Positions 7,553 through 16,021 of a stretch of 35,117 nt of DNA are shown in pieces. The stretch comes from Acidobacteriota bacterium. Its GTDB lineage: Bacteria; Acidobacteriota; CAIWXX01. The stretch covers positions 1-35,117 of the forward strand of contig JACPPM010000284.1 of NCBI GenBank assembly GCA_016191015.1. Direction: 5' to 3'. How positions within the stretch are numbered: the stretch's first letter is position 1; each line of letters starts with the position of its first letter. The translations under genes were made by a program, and so were the position numbers. The notes beneath the pieces are model-generated. The model was not told the origin of the DNA and made no database searches. It worked only from the letters and a program-made list of their open reading frames with translations.

Positions 7553-7957
7553 CTATTTGTGATCCACGAATACGACTGGTGTGTCGGTCCGCTTCCGTCC
7601 GGCGAAATAGAACCGGGGGTCTGTTTTCCCCTTCAGGCTGAACGGTGTTGAGCGGCCTCGAGGATTGTTATCGAGATCGTATACATAGATCCCGGGAGCG
7701 ACCATTACCGGCAGATAGTAATAGAGCGGTCCCGGTTGGTTGTTATACTGAGCCGAACCCTGCGCGCCCCGCTGTGATCGGTCGGTCACGCGATAGACCG
7801 TGCGCCAGTCACCGCTGTAACTGTAAAAGCCCTTACCCGGGGAACCCTTGAAGTACACGGATTTCCAATCCCCGTTGTAAGAGTAGTAGTCCGCGTAGGC
7901 CATCGTCGAAACCGCCAACAACACTGCCGCCATCCCGATCACTCTCATCGCCTTCAT
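7553..7957 (-). CDS. Small secreted protein with YSYxGDWxxVY repeats
   Basis: 134 residues from the ATG at 7957, which has GGAGGA just upstream; the frame is open further 5' but without coding character. The first 22 residues are a signal peptide (MKAMRVIGMAAVLLAVSTMAYA, cut before DYYSY). The mature protein starts with two copies of a 12-residue unit, YYSYNGDWKSVY (24-35) and FYSYSGDWRTVY (44-55), spaced 20 residues apart, followed by a Tyr-rich, basic C-terminal half. I recognise no family. The aromatic repeats recall short beta-hairpin or surface-binding modules, but function is unknown. It has its own promoter and stands alone. Confidence 0.75.
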   Translation of the reverse strand: MKAMRVIGMAAVLLAVSTMAYADYYSYNGDWKSVYFKGSPGKGFYSYSGDWRTVYRVTDRSQRGAQGSAQYNNQPGPLYYYLPVMVAPGIYVYDLDNNPRGRSTPFSLKGKTDPRFYFAGRKRTDTPVVFVDHK

Positions 7958-7985
7958 GCTGCTCCTCCTGCTCCAATTATCGACA

Positions 7986-8014
7986 ATCATAGCAGGCCGA
8001 GTAGTGATTTTCAT
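7986..8014 (-). promoter_or_regulatory. Extended -10 promoter of the small secreted protein gene
   Basis: On the minus strand ATGAAA (8014-8009), 17 nt and TATGAT (7991-7986), the last preceded by TGC, an extended -10. A short palindrome GTGAT-TTTC-ATCAC (8004-8017) overlaps the -35 and could be an operator. Confidence 0.5.
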
Positions 8015-8018
8015 CACC

Positions 8019-8061
8019 GTGTCCTGAGGAGCCCACCGCAGGTGGCCGACGGAGGATCCCC
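8019..8061. repeat. Degenerate half copy of the GTCATCCTGAG hairpin element
   Basis: GTGTCCTGAGGAGCC, an inner stem CCACC-GCA-GGTGG, then GCCGACGGAGGATCCC. This lines up with the left half of the element at 28150-28245, including its inner stem, whose sequence differs here but still pairs. The right arm is not recognisable. Confidence 0.55.
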
Positions 8062-8082
8062 CGCTGTTCTCCGAGATCAGAG

Positions 8083-9003
8083 TCAGAGCCCCAGCCTCGC
8101 AAACTTCCCCTGCCAGCTGTCGCGCCTCTCCAGCTCCTCCCGGATCATCTGCAGAACCGTCGACTTCTCCCTGACCCACTGCGGCCCGACCAGAAACGGC
8201 TCACCCCGCTCGCCGGTCAGCCGGTGGATGACTATGTCCGGATCGAGGTTTTCCAGGAAATCGCATACGGCGGCGACGTATTCCTCGCGACTCAGCAGCG
8301 TGATCTCACCTCGCTCGTACGCCTTCTCCAGCGGCGCCCCGCGCACGATGTGCAGCATGTGGATCTTGACGCCGCCGACGCGGAGCGCTGTGAGAATGCG
8401 AGCTGTTTCGATCCATTCTTCGCGGCCTTCCCCGGGCAGGCCGAGAATGACGTGCGCGACCGTCATCAGCTTTCGGGCATGCGAACGCACGCACGCATCG
8501 ATGAACTCGGCCAGCGTGTGCCCGCGCTTGATCTCACGGAGTGTCCGAAGGTTGGCCGACTGCAAGCCGAGCTCGACCCAGAGAGGGATTCGCGAGGCCC
8601 AGGTTTCGAGCAGATCCAGGATCGGGTCCGGTACGCAGTCAGGCCGCGTTCCGACGACGATGGCCGCGACTCCCTCCTGGGACGCCACCCTCCCGAGAAT
8701 CGAATCCAGCTCGCTCGGCGCACAGTACGTGTTGGTGAACGCCTGAAGGTAGGCGATGTAGCGGCCCGGGCGACTTGCCCTCCGCCTCCTCCGGATCTGC
8801 TCCTCGATCGGCAGGCTGGCACCGGTCTCCGGGCCGGAGCCGAATGGATCGCAAAAAGTGCACCCACCCCTCCCCAATACCCCATCTCGTGTCGGGCAGG
8901 TCATCTTTGCGTTGATCGTCACCTTCGAGAGTCGCTCGCCGAACCGCCGCTTGAGCTCATCCGAGAGCCGCCGATATCGTGGCGGGTGGGATGGGATCGA
9001 CAT
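8083..9003 (-). CDS. TIGR01212-type radical SAM protein (YhcC family)
   Basis: 306 residues from the ATG at 9003 (MSIPSHPPRY). A TTG at 9015 is in frame and overlaps the stop of the upstream ZIP gene. The iron-sulfur cysteines appear as TCPTRDG...GGCTFCDP, the CxxxxxxxCxxC-like arrangement of the YhcC group rather than the plain CxxxCxxC. VGTRPDCVPDPILDLL, WVELGLQSANLRTL and HVILGLPGEGREEW are the family's core-barrel motifs. Members are widespread and often described as tRNA- or oxygen-stress-related, but the reaction is not firmly known. It overlaps or abuts the ZIP gene, so the two are probably one transcript. Confidence 0.86.
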   Translation of the reverse strand: MSIPSHPPRYRRLSDELKRRFGERLSKVTINAKMTCPTRDGVLGRGGCTFCDPFGSGPETGASLPIEEQIRRRRRASRPGRYIAYLQAFTNTYCAPSELDSILGRVASQEGVAAIVVGTRPDCVPDPILDLLETWASRIPLWVELGLQSANLRTLREIKRGHTLAEFIDACVRSHARKLMTVAHVILGLPGEGREEWIETARILTALRVGGVKIHMLHIVRGAPLEKAYERGEITLLSREEYVAAVCDFLENLDPDIVIHRLTGERGEPFLVGPQWVREKSTVLQMIREELERRDSWQGKFARLGL

Positions 9004-9011
9004 GACGCGGG

Positions 9012-9749
9012 TCAAAACCCGGCGGCGATCCGGTCAGCGGCGTAGAAGAGGCATATCCCTACCAACACGCAGAAGCTCATTCTCAACCCCCTCTCCTCAT
9101 TCACCGCAGGGATCAGGTCGCTCGCCGCCACATACAGGGTCGCCCCCGCGGACAGAGGCAGGAAGACAGCGATGTGCTGTTTCAGGCCGAACAGGAGGGA
9201 ATATCCGAGGATCGTGAACAAGCCGAGGAGCCCGGCCGCAAGCAGGGCGAGCCTCCGGCTTCGGCCTGAAGCGAGAAACACGGTGGCGATCGTGAATCCC
9301 TCGGGAATCTTGTGGAGGAGGAGCGCGACGAAGATAACCAGCCCGAGCGAGAAGTCGATGGCAAACCCGGAGGCCATCGTAATGCCGTCCAGCAGTGAAT
9401 GGATGGCGAGCCCGGCAAAGGCGGCCCATCCGGCGGAGGGGTGAACGAGCGCCTCGGCGTGAACCTCCTCGCCGAAATGGAAATGAGGCGAAATGCCATG
9501 CTCGGCGAAGTGGACGAGGAAGTAGCCGGCCAGCATGAACAGCGCGGCCCTCGGCGAGTATTCGAACGAGAGTGGGATCAGCTTGATGACCGAGAGGGCG
9601 AGGATGAACCCCGCGCCGATTGCCAGACATGAGGAGAGCGCGGTCTTGTTCCAGCTCTTCCGCGACGTGATCGCAAGCCCACCCATGAAGTTGGACACGC
9701 CTGCAGCCACGGCCAGAAGGGCCGGATTCACGTGCTGAGCAACGTCCAT
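9012..9749 (-). CDS. ZIP family divalent metal transporter
   Basis: 245 residues, seven or eight membrane helices. The helix IV and V metal-site motifs are clear: HSLLDGITMASGF and HKIPEGFTIATVFL, matching the HxxxDG and HxxPEG signatures of ZIP proteins that import zinc or related metals. A His-rich stretch (HFAEHGISPHFHFGEEVHAE) replaces the usual cytoplasmic His loop between helices III and IV. AGAGGA precedes the ATG, and an extended -10 lies at 9774-9782. The radical SAM gene follows immediately. Confidence 0.9.
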   Translation of the reverse strand: MDVAQHVNPALLAVAAGVSNFMGGLAITSRKSWNKTALSSCLAIGAGFILALSVIKLIPLSFEYSPRAALFMLAGYFLVHFAEHGISPHFHFGEEVHAEALVHPSAGWAAFAGLAIHSLLDGITMASGFAIDFSLGLVIFVALLLHKIPEGFTIATVFLASGRSRRLALLAAGLLGLFTILGYSLLFGLKQHIAVFLPLSAGATLYVAASDLIPAVNEERGLRMSFCVLVGICLFYAADRIAAGF

Positions 9750-9773
9750 AGAGTGATCCTCTCTGCGCCGGCT

Positions 9774-9782
9774 ATTCTATCA
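9774..9782 (-). promoter_or_regulatory. Extended -10 element upstream of the ZIP gene
   Basis: Minus strand TGATAGAAT, a TGn-extended -10 box with no convincing -35 partner. It would give a leader of about 20 nt containing the AGAGGA ribosome site. Confidence 0.4.
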
Positions 9783-9826
9783 GCATGGCGAAGAACGCAT
9801 CCAGGTATCACCGTGACGCACCAAGG

Positions 9827-11749
9827 CTACGGCTCCACCGCATACACGACGGCGCCGGCATTCCGGAACAGGCTCTTACAGTGAAACCTGAGGAAGTCAT
9901 AGAAGGCTTGCCGCTCCCCATCACTTCCCCAGTCCAGGTACTCTCCCGGAATCCAGGCCATGCTTTCGATCCCGCCGGCGTTGTAAAGAATGTGCGTGAT
10001 TCGCAGTCCCTTGATTCTCGCCGCATAGTCCTCCGCCGATGCGCATCCGCGCGCCAGCGTGACGGCCAGCGGTGTGTCGAACTTGCTTTCGGGAAATGTC
10101 CTGGGTCTCACATAGAAAGAGCTCATCTGTCCGATTGTCAGGACGGTTCCATGCGGAGCGAGCCTGTTCAGGGCCGCGACCGCCGGGTAGTCGCCGAGCG
10201 TCCGTGCGAGGTACTGCTCGCGCGTCTCGGTCCCCAGGACTCGCCGAAGCGGATCCCATGTCGTGCGGTAGAAGAAGAGAATGTGCGCAAAATTGACCGC
10301 GATGGCAACGACGATCGTGCCGGCTAGGACGCGTCCCGCGACCCGCCATCGCTTCGCGAGATCGGCGAGGCCGTCGGCCATGACCACGGACATCAGCGCG
10401 ATGACAGGCGTGAGGAGCCTGGCCTGGGGCGACAGGACGAACCAGCAGCCGGCGAAAGCGGCGCAGAAGAGTAGGAGGTCGCGGTGCCGCGCGACGACGA
10501 GGAGCGCGATCGGCAGGAGAATGATGAGCGTCGGGCCGATGGCCGAATCGAGGAACGGCTGTTTGAAGGAGTAGTAGTACGGCAGGGCGAGGATGCCAAT
10601 CCACCCCTGCCCCGTTTCGCCTTCGATGTGCCTGAGCTCGTATGCCTGCCGTTCGGTCCTGTATGTGTCGCCGTCGGGGCGGCCCCACAGTGTGTCGAAG
10701 TACGGATACACGGGATTCCCTGTGTGGTAGACGTTCCGAGCCAGCCATGGTCCGGAAAAGACGGCCAGTGACAGGAGAAAGGCGAGCAGATGTCCCGGCC
10801 GGCTCCGCCTCAGCACCAGGACCAGGCCCAGAGCTACCGCCGCCCAGAGCCCCGTGTATTTGGTGGCGATCGCGGCTGAGCAGAGCAGGCCCGAGAGGAC
10901 GGCCCAGCATCGCACGCGGGTTTCGAAGAAGCGCTGCTGAGCCCTGAAAGCAGCGATGACATAAAACGCGAGCGCCTGATCGACAAACGGCAGGCCCGCG
11001 TTGATGGCCACCGCCGGCATTGTGAAGGCGAGCACGGCGGGCCCGATTGGTGCGGAAGAGACACTCATGCTCTGCAGCAGCAGCAGAGCGGCAAGAGCGA
11101 ACGCGAGGTGAATGAGGGCTGGTGCATTCTCGCCAGCGACGGAGAGACCGGCCGTGTAGAGCATTTCGACGGACATCGGCCAGAACGAGTAGAAGTTATT
11201 CCGGAGCGGCTGCATGGAGTGCTGCTTCAGATACTGCGCCGGGAGAGACAGGTGGTATCGCAGTGCGTCCGTGGATCCGGGCTCGGCAATCGCGCAGATG
11301 GCCGCGAGGGCGAGAAACGGCAGGATCGCCGCCAGTGCACCCGCCGGCACCTTCGCTCGTGCCTCCTTCAAGGGCGATCCAAAGCCCGTAAACGGGATCA
11401 GAAATGCGGTCGCGGCCAGCAGGGACAGAAGCAGCCAGCTGTGGAGGATACCCAGGAGGGCGACCACAAAAACAGCCAAAGACAGAACCGCAGAACCGAG
11501 GCCGAAGGCATAGAGAGAGGTCTCGAGACTGCCTACACTCTCGACCTGGGCGCCCAGCAAGCGGCGAACCGCAGGCATGCCCACGGCGACGAACAGACAG
11601 GCGAAGAAGCAGACGCTGATCATCGCGGTGCCTGTTCGTGCCGCCGCATCAAGCGTCGGGGGCGCCGTCCTCTGGCTGAGGTAGAGCAGGCAGAGCCCGC
11701 CTCCCCAGACCGCGGCGATCGCCGCGGACATCGCACTCGCTCGCGTCAT
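9827..11749 (-). CDS. GT-C type polytopic membrane glycosyltransferase
   Basis: 640 residues with about a dozen membrane helices in the first 500 and a C-terminal extracytoplasmic domain of about 140. The segment STDALRYHLSLPAQYL, after the third or fourth helix, is the D-x-x-x-Y-H pattern in the first large periplasmic loop of GT-C/ArnT-PMT-like enzymes, where the Asp is catalytic. ATKYTGLWAAVALGL and GNPVYPYFDTLWG also occur in uncharacterised GT39-like proteins. Such enzymes move sugars from polyprenyl-phosphate carriers to lipid, glycan or protein. The acceptor is unknown. Transcribed alone; a 7-bp GC hairpin (11758-11775) lies just upstream of the ATG. Confidence 0.78.
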   Translation of the reverse strand: MTRASAMSAAIAAVWGGGLCLLYLSQRTAPPTLDAAARTGTAMISVCFFACLFVAVGMPAVRRLLGAQVESVGSLETSLYAFGLGSAVLSLAVFVVALLGILHSWLLLSLLAATAFLIPFTGFGSPLKEARAKVPAGALAAILPFLALAAICAIAEPGSTDALRYHLSLPAQYLKQHSMQPLRNNFYSFWPMSVEMLYTAGLSVAGENAPALIHLAFALAALLLLQSMSVSSAPIGPAVLAFTMPAVAINAGLPFVDQALAFYVIAAFRAQQRFFETRVRCWAVLSGLLCSAAIATKYTGLWAAVALGLVLVLRRSRPGHLLAFLLSLAVFSGPWLARNVYHTGNPVYPYFDTLWGRPDGDTYRTERQAYELRHIEGETGQGWIGILALPYYYSFKQPFLDSAIGPTLIILLPIALLVVARHRDLLLFCAAFAGCWFVLSPQARLLTPVIALMSVVMADGLADLAKRWRVAGRVLAGTIVVAIAVNFAHILFFYRTTWDPLRRVLGTETREQYLARTLGDYPAVAALNRLAPHGTVLTIGQMSSFYVRPRTFPESKFDTPLAVTLARGCASAEDYAARIKGLRITHILYNAGGIESMAWIPGEYLDWGSDGERQAFYDFLRFHCKSLFRNAGAVVYAVEP

Positions 11750-11757
11750 GAGGGCGA

Positions 11758-11775
11758 GCCGGGCCTACGCCCGGC
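11758..11775. repeat. Hairpin before the glycosyltransferase start
   Basis: GCCGGGC (11758-11764) pairs perfectly with 11769-11775 across the loop CTAC. It would lie in the leader RNA about 9 nt upstream of the start codon and could limit ribosome access. Confidence 0.5.
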
Positions 11776-11939
11776 CGTTCGAGAATGAAGGAATGACGAG
11801 AGGAGACGATGCGCGCTTCAGAACGCGGGAGTGCGCAGACGGGCACGCGGCACAGGACGGCACCATTTTTCCACGTCTCGGAAATTCTACAACCAATTGA
11901 AAATCAATAGTTCGCTGCGAATTTGTGGACGGTTCGAGA

Positions 11940-12069
11940 GGAATAATGGAATGTTGGAAGGATGGGTGCTACGGCCCTGCCTTAACGGCCCACTGCCAAA
12001 AGATCGCCATTGCCGCCGCTGCCCCCTTCCGGAACCCATTATTCCATCACTCCATCATTCCACTATTCC
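11940..12069. repeat. Imperfect inverted pair of GGAATRATGG repeats
   Basis: The 350-nt gap between the glycosyltransferase start and the GWxTD gene end holds no gene. At 11940-11966 it carries a run of the word GGAATAATGGAATG. At 12035-12069 it carries the complementary run (CCATTATTCCATCACTCCAT and following). The two arms are imperfect inverted copies separated by about 70 nt of ordinary GC-rich sequence. They could fold into a large stem-loop at the 3' end of the GWxTD transcript. Confidence 0.6.
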
Positions 12070-12099
12070 AATTGCGCGCGAAGCGCGTTATGTCCCAAA

Positions 12100-13464
12100 T
12101 TACTTTATCTCAAATGCCGCCTCTTTCGATGCCGCTGCGCCGCTGGTCTTGTCCTCGAGTTTCACGGTGACTGTGTACTTGCCCGGGGGGAAGGTGGCGA
12201 GCGGCACCTCGGTTCCGAGGACGATCGCGGCGCTGCCCGCGGCCTTCTGCTTCACGACCTCGGGCGGAATGCGGTTGAAGTATTTTCCGTCCTTGTTGAA
12301 GACGTACTCAGCAGTCAGGTTCGTCTCACCCGCCTCCATCCCGCAGTTATAGACGTTGTAGAAGACAAAAAGCGACGACGCCTTTGAGAATGATGTCGCA
12401 CTCTTCGGCGCCAGCTTGTATCTGCCGAATGCAAACGGATTCACCTTTTCGCCTGACGGTTCGGCCGGCATCGTCTCGATCACGTCCGAAGTGACGGGGA
12501 TGCTCATCTCCAGCTTCGCCGGATCGAAATGCGGCACCTCGAGGGGGATCTTGCGCAGCGTCACCTTCTTGGAATCCTTGTCCATGATTCCGACTGTCAA
12601 TTCGTATGCGCCCGGCATAAGGGCAAATCCTGTGAATGCCGTCGTGTCCGCCCCGGCGCCGCTCACCTCCATCGGCTCGTTGAACTCCTGGACGGCAGTG
12701 CCTTGGGCGCAACGCCCGAAGGCGGCGAGCTTCGCTCCCTTCGGCCACTCGCCCTTGGCCACCGCGATGATGCTGACGTATGTCGCGCCGGCCTGCGACT
12801 GGAGGTACTTGAAGGATATGTCGCACGGCATCTCCTCGCGCGACTGACCGGACTGGGCAAGCTCGTCGAGCATGGCTGTCATCGCCTTCTCCAGCATGTG
12901 GGGATAGGTGGGGAGCTCCTTCAGCTCCGGGTGCAACAGCACTGCGCTCTGGACCCTCGCGAGAATGGCCACGCCGTCGCTTTGCTCGACGACCAGCTCC
13001 AAGCCATTCGCCCCCTCAGCGAAATGAAAGTGCGCCGGGTGGTCAGAACCGAACTGCTGCAGACCGGTGTAAGTCCAGTTGAGTGCCGATCCTTCCTGGG
13101 CCTGCTCTGAGGGTTGCCCGAGCAGCAGGAACACGCGCGCCAGGTCGCTCCTGATGCCGCCACGAGCCCGCGGGAACTGCGCGCTCGTGACGAACGCCAT
13201 CCGCTTGTAGAACTCGATCTTGAGCTCGTTGGCGGGCGTCAGCGGCGTCGGATCACGCTTTGCCCAGAACAGCTCGACAAAGCGGTCCCGCTCGCTGTCG
13301 TCCTTCAGCTCCTTGAATTCCTTCTCCTCGTCCTTCGTGACGAGGACACGAACCTCGTCCTCGAGCCACTTCTTGTGCTTGTCGTTCATCTTGCCGGCCG
13401 TGGCCGGCGACACCAAGCCCGCCAGCACGGCGGCACACGCCACTACCCTCGTTGTCACAGACAT
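12100..13464 (-). CDS. GWxTD-domain secreted protein
   Basis: 454 residues from the ATG at 13464, chosen because GAGGAGA lies 7-8 nt upstream; in-frame ATGs at 13485 and 13497 have no such site. Residues 1-24 are a signal peptide ending PATAG. The following 120 residues carry the GWxTD-domain pattern: KWLEDEVRVLVTKDEEKEF, then SERDRFVELFWAKRDPTP, then NELKIEFYKRM, then RGGIRSDLARVFLLLGQPSE. The C-terminal 300 residues look like beta-sandwich repeats. GWxTD proteins are abundant in Acidobacteria and relatives and their role is not established. It is divergently placed from the lptD pair with a good own promoter, so an envelope function is a reasonable guess. Confidence 0.82.
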   Translation of the reverse strand: MSVTTRVVACAAVLAGLVSPATAGKMNDKHKKWLEDEVRVLVTKDEEKEFKELKDDSERDRFVELFWAKRDPTPLTPANELKIEFYKRMAFVTSAQFPRARGGIRSDLARVFLLLGQPSEQAQEGSALNWTYTGLQQFGSDHPAHFHFAEGANGLELVVEQSDGVAILARVQSAVLLHPELKELPTYPHMLEKAMTAMLDELAQSGQSREEMPCDISFKYLQSQAGATYVSIIAVAKGEWPKGAKLAAFGRCAQGTAVQEFNEPMEVSGAGADTTAFTGFALMPGAYELTVGIMDKDSKKVTLRKIPLEVPHFDPAKLEMSIPVTSDVIETMPAEPSGEKVNPFAFGRYKLAPKSATSFSKASSLFVFYNVYNCGMEAGETNLTAEYVFNKDGKYFNRIPPEVVKQKAAGSAAIVLGTEVPLATFPPGKYTVTVKLEDKTSGAAASKEAAFEIK

Positions 13465-13507
13465 CAGAATTCTCCTCGACTTCATGGATGGCACCATCGA
13501 TGGCGGC

Positions 13508-13537
13508 AGTCTATCAACGCGTTTCTCGGGGCGTCAA
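13508..13537 (-). promoter_or_regulatory. Promoter of the GWxTD gene
   Basis: Minus strand TTGACG (13537-13532), an 18-nt spacer ending in TGA and TAGACT (13513-13508): a near-consensus -35 with an extended -10. The leader would be about 36 nt and contain the GAGGAGA ribosome site. No equally good promoter is seen for the divergent lptD gene. Confidence 0.6.
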
Positions 13538-13627
13538 ATCCACGCGCGGCGCGATTCACCGCCCTCGATGGGAATAAGCCGCCGCTCGCGCGAGTAGATC
13601 CTGGTGTGAACCTGAGGAGAGAAGTGC

Positions 13628-15976
13628 ATGAAGGTGGTGAAGGTGTGCCTGGCGTTTTGTTGTGTGACACGAGTCCTGGGACAGACAACGGGATCGCAAT
13701 CCCAGCCCGCGGTTCCGCCTCCCGAGCCCACCCTCCCGGCCACGGTCCCTAAGATCGCGGCCGGATATCAGGAAAAGGGCCCGCAGTTCATTGTCGCCCG
13801 CAACTACGTCGACTTCACGTATGAGAAATACCGCCTTCAGTGCGATGTGCTGACCTACGAGGTGCGGACTCAGGAAATCCTCGCCGAAGGCAATGTGATT
13901 CTCGAGGACGGAGTCCAACGACTGGCCGGGGAGAAACTCCGCTTCAGCTTGAAGACGAAGAGAGGCGTCATGTTCGAAGCCAGCGGCACGGCGGCGCCGG
14001 ATCTCCGCTTCGTGGCCGACGAGACGGAGAAGTATGACGAAGGAATGTACCGGGCCCGTCACGGCGAATTCACCTCGTGCACGCAGCCGAATCCGCGATG
14101 GGGGATTTCGGCGGCGCGGGCCGAGCTGGAGGTCGATGATCACCTCACTCTCAGAGGCGCCACATTCAAGGTCAAATCAGTCCCGGTCTTCTATCTGCCG
14201 TACATGAGCTATCCGATCGACGATGACAACCGTCAAACCGGGTTTCTGCTGCCGGGGTACGGTCATTCGAGCGTCAAGGGCACGATCCTGGGCGAGGCCT
14301 TCTTCTGGGCGATCAATCGCAGCCAGGACGCCACCCTCGCCTACCGCTCCTTTTCGAAAGCCGGACGGGGATTCGAGGGCGAGTACAGGTACATCTTCCC
14401 GGATGGCTCATCCGGAACGGCGAATTTCTTCTATCTTTTCGGGACTCCTGAGAAGACGGAAACGGACGCGGGCGCGGACAGCGCGCGATTCGACGGCTAC
14501 TACCTGGATTTCGGCCACCAGCAGATTCTGCCGTGGGGCGTGTCGAACAGAACAGACGTCACGATCCTGACGAGCTACGGCATGCGCACCATCGTAAGCA
14601 GCAACTTCCAGCAGTTTTCGTCGCCGATCAAGTCCTCATCGACACAATTTTCGAAGAGCGCCGGGTACGACTCGGTGAGCCTCCAGGTTCGTCGTGACGA
14701 GGTGCTGACGGGCTCGGAGGCGGTGACAGTGAAGGTGGGGAAGAAAGGGCAGAAGGTAGAGAAGGTGGTGGGCTTCATCGAAAAATCTAACGTCGCAACG
14801 TACGTCCCGGATGCGCGATTCAATCACAACCAGCAGCGGCTTGGGTCAACGCCTCTCTTGGTTTCTGGATCCGCGAACGTGATCGGTTATGACGAAGAGT
14901 ACCGGGTGCTCAACACGGCCAAGCACACACTCGTGCCGACTCCCCTTGTAGAGTACCGGCGCTTGAGCTGGGAGCAGACCGTGGCCGTGCCACTGACATC
15001 TCTTGCGTGGCTCACGTTCAATCCCAGTGCGACCTATTCGGGCTCGTACTGGTCTGACAGCTACCTGCCGGGGACCCAAAGCCAAGGCGGCGGCCCACTG
15101 CTGCGGAACACCTTTGCGACGCAAGTCAAGCTCAATGGTCCGAGCTTCAATCGTATATTCTCGACACCCGACTGGGCGTTCAGCCAAAAGTGGAAGCACT
15201 CGGTCGAACCGTTCTTCCAGCTCGACTACAACACCAAGTTCCAGGATGCCTCCAGAGTCATCGAAAAGGCCCGCGATAGCATCGGTAGCGGCGATCTGCG
15301 GTCGATCGCCTATTCCCTCACGAACACCCTGTACGCCAAGAGGCCGACTGCGCCCGGTCTCGACCCTGCGCCCGTGGATATCCTTCGATGGACGGTCAAG
15401 CAGTCCTACCAACCGAATCCCGCGCGCGCCGATGCGCGGCGATTCAGTGACATTAACTCGCAGCTCACCTTCCGAATCGCTCCAGTCGTCGACCTCACCT
15501 TCGGCACCGATTACGACGTGTACGCCGCGAGGTTCGCGGACTACCAGGTCCGCGGCAGGTTCTCCAAAGCTGATGCCTTCAGCCTGGGGATAGGATGGAC
15601 ATTTGGGAGGAACCGCGACACCTGGGAGGCGGCAGATGAGGGCGTCACTGCCGACGGCGGCTTCAACCTGAAGCGGCTCGGGCTCAGGCTCGATGGCAGT
15701 CTCGCCTACTCGCCGCTCGAGGGGACGAAGAAACCAGAGCTTCTGCCAACCGATCCAGGGCTAGCCGGTCTCGCGGTCTCACCGCTGGAGGAGACAAAGA
15801 AACTGCAGAGCGCCACCCTCAGATGGAGCGAGAGCTTCCAGTGCTGGGGCTTTGAAGTGCTCTACCAGCGCCAGTTGCTTCGGGATCTCAGGAAGACGGA
15901 TGAGGCCTTTTATCTGACGATGCACATTGGAGCGATCGGAACGATCAGTGAGAAGATTGGTGGATCGCGTTTTTGA
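13628..15976 (+). CDS. lptD: LPS-assembly outer-membrane protein LptD, first paralogue
   Basis: 782 residues. LptD is the outer-membrane barrel that, with LptE, inserts lipopolysaccharide into the outer leaflet. GAGGAGA precedes the ATG. A short Cys-rich signal peptide (to about residue 18) is followed by a periplasmic LptA/OstA-like domain (residues 40-200: DVLTYEVRTQEILAEGNVIL, AGEKLRFSLKTKRGVMFEASG), then the LptD barrel (LPYMSYPIDDDNRQTGFLLP, GEAFFWAINRSQDATLAYRS). It ends in Phe, as barrels recognised by BAM do. Cys72, Cys151 (in FTSCTQPNPRW) and Cys739 (in FQCWGFE) line up with the second paralogue; Cys151 and Cys739 recall the E. coli disulfide-forming positions. The next gene begins 45 nt later. 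Confidence 0.9.
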   Translation: MKVVKVCLAFCCVTRVLGQTTGSQSQPAVPPPEPTLPATVPKIAAGYQEKGPQFIVARNYVDFTYEKYRLQCDVLTYEVRTQEILAEGNVILEDGVQRLAGEKLRFSLKTKRGVMFEASGTAAPDLRFVADETEKYDEGMYRARHGEFTSCTQPNPRWGISAARAELEVDDHLTLRGATFKVKSVPVFYLPYMSYPIDDDNRQTGFLLPGYGHSSVKGTILGEAFFWAINRSQDATLAYRSFSKAGRGFEGEYRYIFPDGSSGTANFFYLFGTPEKTETDAGADSARFDGYYLDFGHQQILPWGVSNRTDVTILTSYGMRTIVSSNFQQFSSPIKSSSTQFSKSAGYDSVSLQVRRDEVLTGSEAVTVKVGKKGQKVEKVVGFIEKSNVATYVPDARFNHNQQRLGSTPLLVSGSANVIGYDEEYRVLNTAKHTLVPTPLVEYRRLSWEQTVAVPLTSLAWLTFNPSATYSGSYWSDSYLPGTQSQGGGPLLRNTFATQVKLNGPSFNRIFSTPDWAFSQKWKHSVEPFFQLDYNTKFQDASRVIEKARDSIGSGDLRSIAYSLTNTLYAKRPTAPGLDPAPVDILRWTVKQSYQPNPARADARRFSDINSQLTFRIAPVVDLTFGTDYDVYAARFADYQVRGRFSKADAFSLGIGWTFGRNRDTWEAADEGVTADGGFNLKRLGLRLDGSLAYSPLEGTKKPELLPTDPGLAGLAVSPLEETKKLQSATLRWSESFQCWGFEVLYQRQLLRDLRKTDEAFYLTMHIGAIGTISEKIGGSRF

Positions 15977-16021
15977 GACCAGTCTTGTACGCACCGGACC
16001 GGCTGTGGTATCTAGGAGCTG

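Noticed and set aside
11940-12069. The GGAATRATGG runs as a CRISPR array
   Set aside because: Units are short, degenerate, contiguous and in opposed orientation, with no regular spacers and no cas genes.
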